In this document: piece after piece, positions 50,075 to 61,930 of the stretch
How positions within the stretch are numbered: the stretch's first letter is position 1
Layout of the letters: each line of letters opens with the position of its first letter
Source: Zanthoxylum bungeanum
Lineage: Eukaryota > Streptophyta > Magnoliopsida > Sapindales > Rutaceae
Length of the DNA: 64,000 nt
NCBI GenBank assembly: GCA_019454045.1
Contig: SKCR01018438.1
Span: 142,163-206,162, forward strand
Direction of reading: 5' to 3'
Notes under the pieces: generated by a model
Databases searched by the model: none
Told to the model about the DNA's origin: nothing
What the model saw: the letters and a program-made list of their open reading frames with translations, nothing else
Translations under genes and position numbers: made by a program

Positions 50075-50938
50075 ATGGCTAGAAAGATTAGTGTTAAGGA
50101 CATAATCATGGGCGAGAATGTCTTTAACAATATAAATTTTTCAGATTGGGAAATAAATCTCAGGATAGTCCTGGGGGCTGAGAAGTTACTTTATGTAATA
50201 GAGAAACCTCTCGGGCCTGAGCTAGGACTTGAGCAGCCAGTAGAACATGAGCTTTGGAAGACTCATTGTGATGATAACTCTACTGATCAATATGTTATGC
50301 TTGCTGCAATGACTCTTCAATTTCATCGTCAGAACAAATGATTGGATCCTTATAACATGATGTTGAAATTGAAGGATCTTCACAAATCTAATCTTAGATC
50401 ACAGAAGTACGATTTGCAGAAGAAGCTCTTTCGCTCGCGTATGTCAGAGGATACATCTGTCGACCACTACGTGTCGCAAATTATTGATGACATCGAACAA
50501 CTAGGTCAGTTGGGCATTACTTTCGAGGCCGAGACTTCCATAGATTTGATCTTACAGTCTCTGCCCGATTGTTGGGGCGGGTTCTTCATGAACTATAACA
50601 TGATGAACCAATAGAAAACTCTTAGAGAGTTAATGGCAATGCTGAAAGAGGTAGAGCCAGAGCTTCAAAAAGGCAAGAAGTGCGAGATGTATCTTACTTC
50701 GACATCCCAGAAGGCCAAGGCTTGGCCGAAGGATGCTGGCGGTGTGAAGAAGAAAAAGAAAAAGGGCAAGGCCAAATCATCACAGTCTTCTGGGAAGACA
50801 AAAGATAAATCCCAAGATGTATGTCTACACTGTGACAAACGGGGTCACTGGAAGTGTGACTGCCGTATGTACAAAACACCAGCTTCAAGTATGTTTGCTA
50901 TTGAAATAAACATATCCACTACTAGTTTTAAAAATTAG
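50075..50938 (+). pseudogene. Copia-F1 gag with in-frame stops
   Basis: The ATG at 50075 (MARKISVKDIIMGENVFNN) is preferred over an upstream TTG. One frame runs on through stops at 50339, 50612 and 50936. The capsid-like region includes YDLQKKLFRSRMSEDTSVDH. A CCHC zinc knuckle, CLHCDKRGHWKCDC, lies near 50824. Because the frame is otherwise intact, point mutation rather than indel broke it. Confidence 0.9.
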
Positions 50939-51960
50939 ATTTTTGATTCTGGATGTGGTACCCACATATGTACTGATTTGTAGGATCTGCAGATTAGCAG
51001 GAGACTAGCTTAATGTGAGATCGACCTAAGAGTTGAAAACAGAACGAGAGTCACTGTTTTGGCCGTTGGCACCTATGTTTTGAATCTGCCCTCGGGACAT
51101 GTAATTACATTAGGTGACTGTTATTTTGTACCTAATTTGATTAGGAACATCATCTCTGTATCTAGTTTAACCCGATACAGGTATACCATTGTATTCAGAA
51201 ACACTGGATTTTTTATATATAAAAATGATATTTTGATATGTACATCAGATGTTAATAATGGTCTTTATATTTTGAATATAAACGAATCTCAAACATATAA
51301 CATGATAAACAAAAGTCTCAAATTGAGTAAATCAGATGAGACTTATTTGTGGCATTTTCATCTGGGACATATTAACAAGACTCGTATATCCACACTTTCG
51401 AAGAAAAGATACTTGGACGGATTTGATCCTAATTCATATGATGTTTGCGAATCTTGTTTATTAGGCAAAATACCTAAAATACCTTTTAGTGGTAAAGGTG
51501 TACGTGCCACCGAGCCATTAGCCCTCGTTCATAGTGACATATGCGGGCCCATTTCTAGCCAGGCTAGAGGTGGATATAAATATCGTAACCTTTACGGATG
51601 ATGCATTGCGTTATGGTTATGCATATCTTATGAAACAAAAGTCGGAAACTTTTGATAAATTCAAAGAGTTTCGACATGAAGTAGAAAAACAGACCGACAA
51701 AAGTATTAAAACATTTCGGTCGGACCGTGTTGGAGAATACTTAAGCAATGAGTTTCTAGATTAATTAAAAGAATATGGTTTTCTTTCACAGTGGACTTCT
51801 CCCGGAACACCTCAATTGAACGGTGTGTCCGAATGGAGAAATCGAACTTTGTTGGACATGGTAAGGTCAATGATGAGTCGCACTGAGCTACCAATTTTCT
51901 TATGCGGATACGCATTAAACAGTACAATACTTATTTGAATAAGGTTCCGTCAAAGTCTGT
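50939..51960 (+). pseudogene. Copia-F1 protease and integrase
   Basis: Protease active site DSGCGTHIC at about 50945, then stops at 50981 and 51011. Integrase: WHFHLGHINKTRIS with CESCLLGK forms the HHCC finger, core Asp in SDICGP (51534), TDDALRYGY after a frameshift near 51585, and Glu in PGTPQLNGVSEW (~51800). The protease cuts the polyprotein and the integrase joins the cDNA to the chromosome. Confidence 0.9.
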
Positions 51961-53782
51961 TGGACAGACTCCATATGAAATATGGACAGGAAAGAAACTG
52001 GGTTTCTCATTCCTAAAGATTTGGGGATGCTGGGCATATGTTAAACGTTTGGATGGTACCAAACTAGAACCCAAATCAGATAAGTGCCTATTTGTAGGTT
52101 ATCCTAGGGAAACCAAAGGATATTACTTCTACAACCCACTAGAGAACACAATATTTGTTGCTCTTCATGCAGTTTTCGTCGAAAAGGAATTCATAAATGC
52201 AGTGATAAGTGGGAGGAAAGTAGAACTCGATGAAAATCAGAGTGATAATGTTCTTGGCACTGACCCCCTCATGGAATATGAACAGTTCATCAGGGATGAG
52301 ATTGTTCCATAATCTTCTAATACACAAGAATCGCGTAGGTCGGAGAGAGTCATAAAACATCCTGAGAAGTATGGGTTTTTGATCTTACCTCATGTAGATA
52401 TTAATCTTATTAAGGCAGATGAACCGGCTACGTATAAGGAAGCGATACAAGGTATCGACTCCACTTTATGGCAAGAAGCCATGATGTCCGAAATGAATTC
52501 CATGTATACCAACTAATTTTGGACACTAGTTGATGCACTAGAAGGCAATAAGCCTATTTGTTGTAACTGGGTCTTCAAGAAAAAGTCATAAATGGATGGC
52601 AACATACAAACGTATAAAGCTAGGCTTGTAGCGAAAGGGTATCGTCAACGACATGGTGTCGATTACGACAAGACTTTTTACATGTTGCCATGATTAAATG
52701 CATTCGAATAATGCTTGCTATTGCTGCATATTTCGATTATGACATATGGTAGATGGACGTCAAAACTGATTTCCTTAATGGAAACCTTTCGGAGGATGTT
52801 TATATGTAACAACCTGACGGTTTTATTATGCCAAAACATGCAAACAAGGTTTGCAAGTTAAGCCGATCCATTTTGGATTAAAACAAGCATCGGGTTCTTA
52901 GAACCAACGTTTTGATGAGATCATAAAAGAATATGGTTTCATTCAAAACGGAGATGATTCTTATGTATATAAGAAGGTTAGTGGGAGCGTACTGACATTC
53001 ATTGTCCTATACGTTGATGATGTATTTCTTCTTCGCAATGACATTCCCATGCTACAATCGGTGAAAGCTAGGCTTTCGTTAAAATTCTCCATGAAAGACC
53101 TAGGAGAGGTAGCTTTTATTCTGGGAATAAGGATCTACCAGGATAGATCTAGAAAGCTACGTGGACTCTCCCAGAGTTCGTACATTGACAAAGTGTTGAA
53201 AAGATTCAACATGGATCAGTCCAATAGAGGGGCTGCTTCCGGTGTCACATGGTGTCTCTCTATCTAATGACATGTGTCATAATACTAAAGATGAGAGAGA
53301 TGCAATGATTCGGATCTTGTATGCTTCTGCAGTCGGATCGATCATGTATGTCATGATATGTACACGACCTGATGTTTTATATGCTTTGAGCATGTGCAGT
53401 CGCTATCAAGCCGATCCAGGTGATGGTCACTGGATTGCTGTAAAGAACATCCTTAAGTATCTTAGATGAACTAAAGATGCTTTTTTAGTCTATGGGGATT
53501 GAGAACTTGAGGTGACTGGGTTCACCGATGTAAGTTTCCAAACCAATAACGACGACTCTAAGTCGCAATGAGGGTACATATTTTATTTGAAGAATGGAGC
53601 AATGAGCTGAAAATATTCCAAGCAAGAGACTGCTGCCAATTCAACAACAGAAGCATAATATATTGCTGCAGCTGAGGCAGCAAAAGAAGCAATTTGGATA
53701 TGTAAATTCCTAATTAGATTATGAGTTCCGTTATCGGTTGAGCCGTACCTTTGTATTGTGACAATAACTGGGCTATAGCACG
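51961..53782 (+). pseudogene. Copia-F1 reverse transcriptase and RNase H, truncated
   Basis: After the integrase C-terminus (TPYEIWTGKKLGFSFLKIWG), the RT shows YKARLVAKGYRQ near 52610 and the catalytic YVDD box at 53012-53023. SLKFSMKDLGEVAFILGIRI and a frameshift near 53240 follow. RNase H: TGFTDVSFQTNNDD near 53515 and AAEAAKEAIW near 53670. It ends near CDNN at about 53758-53770. Many stops. Confidence 0.88.
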
Positions 53783-55393
53783 TTACGCAAGCACACGTAT
53801 CGCTCAAGTAGTATAAAAATATCGATCCTCCGAGACTTAATTTCTATGATATTAATTATTGATGCTATTTATTTACAAGTATCTAATTGAGGTAAGAAGG
53901 GATTTTGTTGGTCGGTTGAATGTGGAATTAAATAAAATAAATAAATAAAATTACAAATAAAAATAAAGGAAATTAATAATAAAGAAAACATTTACGGTTG
54001 TGAACCTTCCCAATATTACTCTAATGATGAATTGATTCTTCTATACTTATGCAATATATCAGTTTGTTAACCTAGAACACAAAGATATGCAAAAGCCTCT
54101 ATCGATGATCAGATGTAAAAATCTAAAGTAACCCAATTAACTATATGTCTATGTTAATTAAGAAACTCTGAATTCATTAAGGTCAAGTTCCAATTGTGGC
54201 TATCCATGCCCGACTGGTATATGTCTATCCTGGAAGGAAATCCCTAAGATGAGATCGTGACCTATTGAATCTAAGGCTGAAACCTAAAATCCCTTCGTTA
54301 AATTAATTTTAAGTATATCACATCAATCTTATTGGTGATCAGTTAACAATAAGCATTAAGGTCAAGATTCAATAAACAAGCCAAAGCATCACATATTCTA
54401 TACAGAAAATCAATTATGAAACTCGTGAATTTGTGTTTCATCATTTCCCTAGATAAAAATAAAATGCTAGTGTTAGAGGATCCACCTTTAATATTTCAAA
54501 TGTAGAAATCTCACTTTATTACAATATAAAAATTGTCGGTGTTACTCAATTAATTAAGTTGAACCAGCCATAAAGGCGATGTTATTATTTGTCCATAAAC
54601 CAGCTATATAGGCGGTAATCATCTGTCTCCTAAAGAGGGACCATATAGGTTGTGTCATATTATGCCAAATAAATAAAACCAGCCATTTAGGCGATATCAA
54701 CATTAATTAATATCATTAAATTACAATTTCCATATTATAAAATAAGTGAGATTAATCCACCTTATCATATTAAAGGTTCCATCTGTTCCCAACAGAAATT
54801 AATTATTAAACATAAAAGAAAATAAAAACACACAAACTATTATTACTTCTAAAAATAAAAATATATTACAAACTACTAAATAAAACTAAACAAACAAGAT
54901 ACAATCCTTAATCCCTTATTAGGAACCTCAGGAAAGTATGCAAATTCTAAATGAAATCAGCTTCAATTTATAAGTAAAATTGTACCTTGCATGTCGCGAC
55001 GCAGAAGGTTTACGCATCGAGACACGTGCTTTATTAAAAAACTTGGGTCGGCATGATGCATTATTGGCTCGGCGTCGCGACGCGTGAAGGCTTGGGTGTC
55101 ACGACATATGCTAAAGTGAATAAGCGTGTCGACAGGAAGTTTTGGTGCATGAGTGGTCTGGCGTCGCGACGCATAGGATGTTTCAGGTCGCGACGCGGGC
55201 AGTAAATTTTTATTTTCGCATTTTTTTGTCAGTTTTTCATCATTTTTAGCCCCAAGTTGATTCTATTGAGTCCCAATATTATTTTTATCTGTAAAATAAA
55301 TATAAATACATCAAAACGTTCATCAAATTCGAGAAACAATACAAAATATTGGGTCAAAAGGGCGGATAGACCGCTTCCCTCTTCTGCTCATCA
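53783..55393 (-). repeat. Athila-type LTR, minus strand (about 1.6 kb)
   Basis: On the minus strand it starts TGATGAGCAGAAG at 55393 and ends ...GAGCGATACGTGTGCTTGCGTAA. It shares the ATATTTTGTA-TTTCTCGA block near its start and the AACCAGC-type repeats with the plus-strand copy at 15037-16926. No matching TSD is seen at its two ends, so it is not a simple clean insertion into Copia-F1. Confidence 0.78.
54993..55196. repeat. cluster of GCGTCGCGACGC palindromes
   Basis: Perfect 12-mers at 55072-55083 and 55161-55172, plus shorter matches sharing GTCGCGACGC at 54993-55002 and 55187-55196. They stand out in an AT-rich LTR. A similar cluster is at 17282-17441. Confidence 0.8.
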
Positions 55394-55600
55394 CGTGTAT
55401 ACATAGATTACATGAAACTCAACAAAGCCACCAGATAGACCGCTTCCCTCTTCCATTCATTGATCAAATGGTAAGCCGATTGGCCGGTTTTTAGTACTAT
55501 TATTTCTCAAATGGCTATTCAGGATATAATCAAATTGCCATAGCCCTAGAAGACCAAGAAAATACTATCATTACCTGTCATTCAAGCACCTCTTCCGAAA
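55394..55600 (+). pseudogene. Athila-type RT fragment
   Basis: Reads YIDYMKLNKATR, then after stops and a shift NGYSGYNQIAIALEDQENT. This matches the DYRKLNKATRKDHFPLP and DGYSGYNQIAIAPEDQEKT region of Athila reverse transcriptases. It is opposite in direction to the adjoining LTR. Confidence 0.8.
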
Positions 55601-57318
55601 ATGAGGTGGCAAATAGAGATATTTTCTACTCAGTGCCCGTGTCACCTTCTTCAACCTTTTAGCTCTAGGAGGTCTTGAAATGAACGATAAAATTTTAGGA
55701 GGTCTTGTATGATGCTTGACTTTGAATGGTTGTGTCATTCTATCAAGTTTATGGGCGCTATCAATGATGCTTACTCACCCATGTTGTGATGTATCCTCTT
55801 TGTCATGAGATTTGTAATATGCTCCAAAAGTGCTTATGCCTAACTCTTTGTTCCATCACTTCCTTATTGGTGCACCTTCGGATTTCTTCGTTGAGCTCTT
55901 AATCAGGAATCTATAAAATGTATGCTTCAAAATTGTGAATTTGGGGGTACAGAGTCGATGTGTCCAGTCTGGCATCGTATGATATGTCTGTCCCCAAGTC
56001 GTCATCTTGCTTTGTTGGTGTGAACGGTATAGGTAACTCATCTATGTATGTCTCCTCATAAATGTACTCAGTGACCAGAGGGTTATCTAGCTCAATTCGA
56101 GATTTGCCACTGCATCAGTCAATGGCAGCTAGAAGGGTCTATAATAACTGTGAACCGCTGCTTTATCTCTGTCATCATTAACCTTTTAGATACACTCCTT
56201 TCCAAGTAGGGCAGATGTCTTGCATCACCCATATTGGTCGGTCATCATCCCATATTCATTCCTCGGGCTGGGTAACCATACAACTCATACTATTTCAAAC
56301 CCAAACTTCATAGTTGTCAAGTCGGATTCATGCTAATTATATTTTATTAGGTCGGGCTAAACAAACTCTTACAGCACGCCAAAAAGCCCCTTCAATTTGA
56401 TCAGGTCGGATACCACCATTACTTGCATCACCTCAGAATCTCTCTCTAAGGAAAACCTTCATCACAGGTTAGGTCATGCTTCAAACTTCTTATGGTGCAG
56501 GGGACTTTGTTAGCTTGAAAATATCCACGAATTATAATTAAAATCACATTCTTTATCACAAAGACGGTGGGTTATATTCCAATTGAAACATACTAATATA
56601 CACCAGGTCCCTATAATTTACATATTAAATATTGACTATTTATCTATAATATATTATTGATAAATCCTGTTTTTATCAATAATTTTTATAAAAGACAGAT
56701 AAATAAATTTTTTTTTCTGAAACCATGATTTTATTTTATTTATTTATTCTAATACCGGGAGCTATGTTCATAACGTCGTTATTAGAACAATGATGTTACC
56801 AGTATCGCAATCAATCCTAAAGAGCATGCATTTGCTAAAATCAATAATGGTTTTATTATTATTATTATTATTAGTTATCTTGTGTGAAATAACTGTTCAA
56901 TTTTTTTTTAGTTGATAATGATTATTAATTGGTGGTTATAATTTTTTAATCCTTTATTTATGTAGATTAATGATGACAATTATTACAAATATTTAAGATA
57001 AAATGTATAGTAAAGCAAGGTGGAATGGTGCAAGTCAATTAACGGGATCTAGACATTTTTCGTGATGGTCTTATAAAGATTCAGGATTTCATATTGAAGT
57101 CTCGTGTTTGAATATAGGAAGTGTGTTTCTTGTAAGATGTTGATGGTGTTTTCAGACACTATAACATTTAAGACAACACGACGAGGACAGAAGGGTAATT
57201 CCCTGACTAGTTGAGATCATATAGCCGACCCGACCATAACATATGAAGACCGACCACTTTGGTTCGGATGACCGAGCACTATAGGTCGGCAGAAAACACT
57301 CTCAGCATAAAAGATTTT
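55601..57318. other. unassigned degenerate DNA
   Basis: No LTR ends, PBS or conserved domain found. A 61-codon minus-strand ORF lies at 55856-56041, and the minus strand upstream of it also reads openly for some 40 codons (TEYIYEETYIDELPIPFTP), possibly an old coding remnant. An (ATT)n run is at about 56847-56872. Phrases with GACCGACC/GTCGG recur at 57220-57290. Confidence 0.4.
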
Positions 57319-59400
57319 TGTTGGATAATATGACCCATAGCGTCACTATTTGTACAGATCATAGTGTTGTTGTACAAATTAACTATGTGACAAAGAAATT
57401 GCACTCTCATCATTTGTGATTAGATCACCTTAGATATATAATGAAGAGATGTCCCTATGATTAGTTCCTGGATTGAGAATGATATGAGACAGTATCAGTC
57501 CACGAAGGATTAATCATTAAATATCTCTAGCCGGAGTATTATCGAGACTGGACATCGATAATGCGGAATAGGCTAGTATTGCACTTGTGCGCGTTGTGAG
57601 GGCACAACGGCATAGTTCTCATATATTTGGGTATTGGATACTCATGCAAGTGCGATAGGAGGTTGTGTTTCACCGATGGTACGGGAAACAGCTTCGCTCT
57701 GGATAGAACCCCTCGGAATCCCATTGGTATTATGACTATGTGTCTATGGGAGTCCGACATCAGGGTAGGTGTGTATGGTCTTAACCTGAGACTTGCACCG
57801 CTAATGCTTGCGACAATCAATATGCTTTAGTTGAGGTCGTCCAGGACTCTAACCGGTTCTGTGTACGCCAATGCTGGGTATATTGAGAATCGTAGAGTGT
57901 TGGGTGTGATGTCAAGACGGAAGTATCACTCCAGTCATAGTGGAGATGATGTCACGCAGGATACGGTATTAGTGCTCTTAAGTGCTGGCCGGCCATCGGG
58001 ATATTATGACAAGGTCATGTATATCCGATTATAGAGACTAGTTACCAGACATCCGATATGTGCTTCGGACGGGGCAGACACTTATCCAGCCCCAGCCCTA
58101 GCACGTGACTATCTGATACTGGGCCGATATACACAATACTTGGTATACTACGCCTGATATAGATCTTAAATATTCTTAGATGAATATGACCGGAGAATTG
58201 GATAGACTTCGTGCTTTGCTAGAAGCCGATCTTGTCTCGTAAATCGGTAGAACATAGTACTTGGTACGTACGTGATTAGGATATTTCGACGACCGTATTT
58301 ACTGCCGAATTATCCGGGGATCTCATGGGTTGCTTCCCGATAATGCACCGATGACGCATAACTCGCACTCATTAATAATCTGGGATTATATAGAAGAGAG
58401 GGAAAATTAATCTAGGATTAATTACGGAGATATTTTATCTAGGATAAAATATCGTATAGAGAGATAACGATTAATTGGAATTAATCGATAAATTAATATA
58501 TTCGATATATTAACGAAATTGGATTTCGACGCGGATTGAAATTGGATTTTAATTCGGGCGAACGAATTAATTTAGAATTAATTCGTTAGCGACGTGAATA
58601 GTGAATTCGCTAGGCGTAATCATTTAATTACGACGCAACAGAAAACTCGCTAATTTGGAATTAGCGAACCCGAGCCCGAGTGTGATTGCGAGCGCATTCG
58701 TATTTCGAATTCGAGTGCGGCGACGCAAGTCACATCAAGCGTCAAATCATTCGTCACATCAAGCGTCAAATCAAATGTCACTTTGAGTGATGTGATTGAT
58801 TGATGTGATTGATTGATTGAAAGACTACATGTCACTTTTATAAAATGAAATGAATAGTTGATGGCGTTAGTGAAATAGTGTTAGTTGGTGAGACTTTTAC
58901 CATTTTAATTCTTTATTGAATTATTTGGTAATTGTTTAATGTATTTTTTTGAAAAATATATAAGGCATTTTTGAAATGCTTTACTTATCTAATAACACAT
59001 TTTCTCTCCATCTCTCCCTCTCTCTAATTCACGCCCAGGGGCTTCATTTCTCTCCTATTTTCACAGCTCACTGCCGTGAGCTTCTAGGGAAGCATGAGTG
59101 CGTTTTTGATGCAAAAACGCAAGTGCTAGCACACTTACGAGACTTGCGAAGGTGTTAGGGAAGTCCACCCATGAGGCGGGATCCGTTCGATGAAGTTTGG
59201 AGCTTCAAAATTGGATCCAAAACTGCCCAACCAGTGAGCAAATTCTGCAGCAGTTCAGGGTGAAAACAGTGGGGTTTTTGGCTTGATTCGTCTCCAAATC
59301 ATCTCAACCGATCGATGTGAGTATTCCTCAACTTCGTCGATATGTATTCGCAATGTTTTTCATGCTTATAATCGATCCGGGACCTTAATAGTAACCAACA
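57319..59400 (+). repeat. 5' LTR of Copia-F2 (2082 bp)
   Basis: TGTTGGATAATATGACCC to AGTAACCAACA. The order of blocks equals the reverse complement of 17872-19899, including the GTGATTGATTGATGTGATTGATTGATTG run near 58790-58820. ORFs at 57539-58034 are shared non-coding LTR sequence. Confidence 0.9.
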
Positions 59401-59401
59401 A

Positions 59402-59420
59402 TGGCATCAAGAGCCTAGGT
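59402..59420 (+). other. Copia-F2 primer-binding site
   Basis: TGGCATCAAGAGCCTAGG, one base after the LTR. Resembles the initiator-Met tRNA PBS with a substitution and an extra A. Confidence 0.75.
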
Positions 59421-61640
59421 TTGAGCATGAAAATTTTAGGGCTTAAAATTTGGGCAAATTGAATTGAGCATGATTTTGTGAAATTGGATTGATGAATATG
59501 CTTAAATGTGTTTGTATTGAAAGTTGATTGGATCAATTCATGAAAATTGATTTGGAATAATTTTCCCCAAAAATTTATGTTGGCCGAATGCAATTGGGTA
59601 TTTTGGAAATCTTGGATTTTTGATTTTTGATTCATTGGATGAGTTAGAATCATGTAGGATGATGTTAATTTGAAACTAATTGGATTGGATTTTGAATTGA
59701 ACATAAATCCCCAAATTAATCATGTTGGCCGAATTGGACTTAATGCCCTAATGTCTTGGTGATTTTGATTTTGTGACATTGGATGTGTATGAAATCAAAT
59801 TGGATGTTGATTTAATGTCGATTGTGGGTTCGATTGGATTGAAACCAAATCAGACACAAAATCCCTCATTGGCCGAGAGCTTTAAAGCATGTAATGGGTT
59901 TGATTTTTCATTTATGTGTTGGACATGTGATGATGATAATGAACATGATTAATTGGACTAATTTCATGTTTTGAAATATTGATTTGGGTGATTAATCATG
60001 TAATGCACTTTAGGTAATTAAATTGCGGAATTGGATTCATATAATTTAGTTATTTAGGCCGTAAATTGGATTTGGGCTTATTATGTTGTAATTGGGCTTA
60101 TTGGGCTTGATTTTATCAAGTTGGGTTTAGGCCAAATGGATTGGATCCAATTGGGCCCAAAACCACTACCATAAAGCCCAAATGCAACTTATAACCCTTT
60201 AAAGTTTAATTGGGCCTAATGGGCCTAAATTGATTTCTAGGTTTATGGGGTTACTCCTTGATTGGGCTTTGGTTGCCGAAGCCCATGCCATAAAGAAATT
60301 ATTAAAGCCCATTAGACTTGAATTGAATTGACGTTGGACGTTAATTGGGCTTTGAGACCCGACGCGATTAAATTTGGAATTTAAGTCGTTAAAGGTTTAT
60401 TAAATAAAGTGTAATATTCAATTTGGAATTGAATACTGAATTAGTATTAAATACATGTTAAATTGGATTTAATGATGTAGTTTAAATTTATTCAAGAATT
60501 CGTACTTTGAGTACTTATTCGCAAAAACGAGTTTGACTCGAGCAAAATCAAATCGTTGTTTGAACATTGGATGATCACATAATTATCAGATTAATTAATT
60601 TGATTAGATTGATTAATAACATGCTTTTGTGTGAATACATGGTTGTGATGAATGAATAATGTATATCGGATGGATATTAGTTGGGTGGGGAAATTTTGGA
60701 AATTGTTGTAATAAATTCGATTTATTATTGGACCTGCGTGTCCAGCCTTATCACCTTTATTCTCTTTGTATTCTCTTCTCACATATTCCCCTCAATGTAA
60801 ATGAGGTTTCTTTAGAATTGTAGTGTAACGGGTAGAAGTAATACAAGTGCTAGCTTGAGTGAGAAAGAGAGAGATTTGATCTAGGATCAATGTGTTAAGT
60901 ATCCATCCGCATATCATTATTATTTATTTTCATACTCGCTTTATTATGTATTTAGAATGCATGTTTAAGGGTGTATGATGACGAGACCTTAACAAAGATA
61001 ATGAAATTGGTAGCCAATTTGCACGTGAAAAGCCCTCATCAAATATCATGCGTCTTTTCCTTCCATTGAGTGATTCTTGCTCAAGATCCTAGATTGGCAT
61101 GGATTGTTGGCCAAAGTCAAGCCCTTGTCCGTCGAAGATGTGCTTGAATCACGAAGCTTTGTTCTATATTGGTGTCTTGTCCAAGTTGTGGTTTGTTGGC
61201 CAAAGTCAAGACCACTTCTTGTCCATCGACATTGATTACGAAGCTTCCATGGTCAATGGGTGCGCGCTTGACTGGGATCATCAGGTTTGTTGTGCCAGAG
61301 CCAAGGCCTAGTTGAATCAGAGGAAAAAGGTTAGGCTATATATTGGATATATAGGCATATATAAGATATATGTTTCGGACTTTGATGTCCACCTACCGGA
61401 TCTAGGAGTTGGATGAGATCCAATTGATCTTAGAGATCTACCTAGTTAATTATCATACAATTTGTTGGCCAAAGTCAAGATTGTGTGATATTTTACGGGA
61501 TCCTAGCCCACTAGGAAACACGGTTTCCCGAGTACTCGACAGAGGGTTAGAGGCTCGACGAAAAATAGTGGGAGGCAAGAATTGAATTTGCAATATTCGT
61601 TCAATTACTCGCCATACGCGCTCAAACAAATATCACTCGT
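59421..61640 (+). other. Copia-F2 leader
   Basis: About 2.2 kb of non-coding sequence, colinear with the Copia-F1 and Copia-R leaders. TTGGGCCTAATGGGCC-type phrases lie at about 60060-60360. TTGGCCAAAGTCAAG occurs exactly at 61107-61121, 61196-61210 and 61465-61479. Confidence 0.75.
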
Positions 61641-61644
61641 CATA

Positions 61645-61930
61645 TATTAAAAGTATTAGTTGGACTAATATTTAATGTTGTTTTAATATACAGTTGGACT
61701 GTATTATAGTTGATTATATATAATTGGATTATATTAATCAATATATTTGAATTAATTAATTTCAGTTTACAGTTGATTTTATAATTGGATTATAGTAATC
61801 AAAGTAATTGAGGTTAATTAATTTGGATTATATTTGATTATATAGTTGGACTATTATAATCATTATAATATATATAGTACCACTAATCGTTGATTAAATA
61901 GTTGGACTATTGTAATCAAGATAAAATTGA
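61645..61930 (+). repeat. AT-rich repeats ahead of the Copia-F2 gag remnant
   Basis: Variants of ATAGTTGGACTATTGTAATCAA recur about five times at 40-70 bp spacing. Copia-R has the reverse complement (TAGTCCAACTATTTAATCAA and variants) at about 23340-23550. Copia-F1 has one clear copy, GGATAATTGGACTATAGCAA, immediately before its gag ATG. Confidence 0.75.

Larger units (their letters stand above)
46307..53782 (+). mobile_element. Copia-F1, Ty1/copia, 3'-truncated
   Basis: 5' LTR, tRNA-iMet PBS, a ~2.1-kb leader, gag, protease, integrase, RT and most of RNase H. It then breaks off within the CDNN region of RNase H, where an Athila-type LTR begins. There is no 3' LTR in the window. It is related to Copia-R and Copia-F2 but much better preserved in coding sequence. 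Confidence 0.92.

Noticed and set aside
53783..55393. Simple solo-LTR insertion into Copia-F1
   Set aside because: The flanks (GCACG and CGTGT) do not match, and Copia-F1 does not resume on the right; an Athila RT fragment follows instead.
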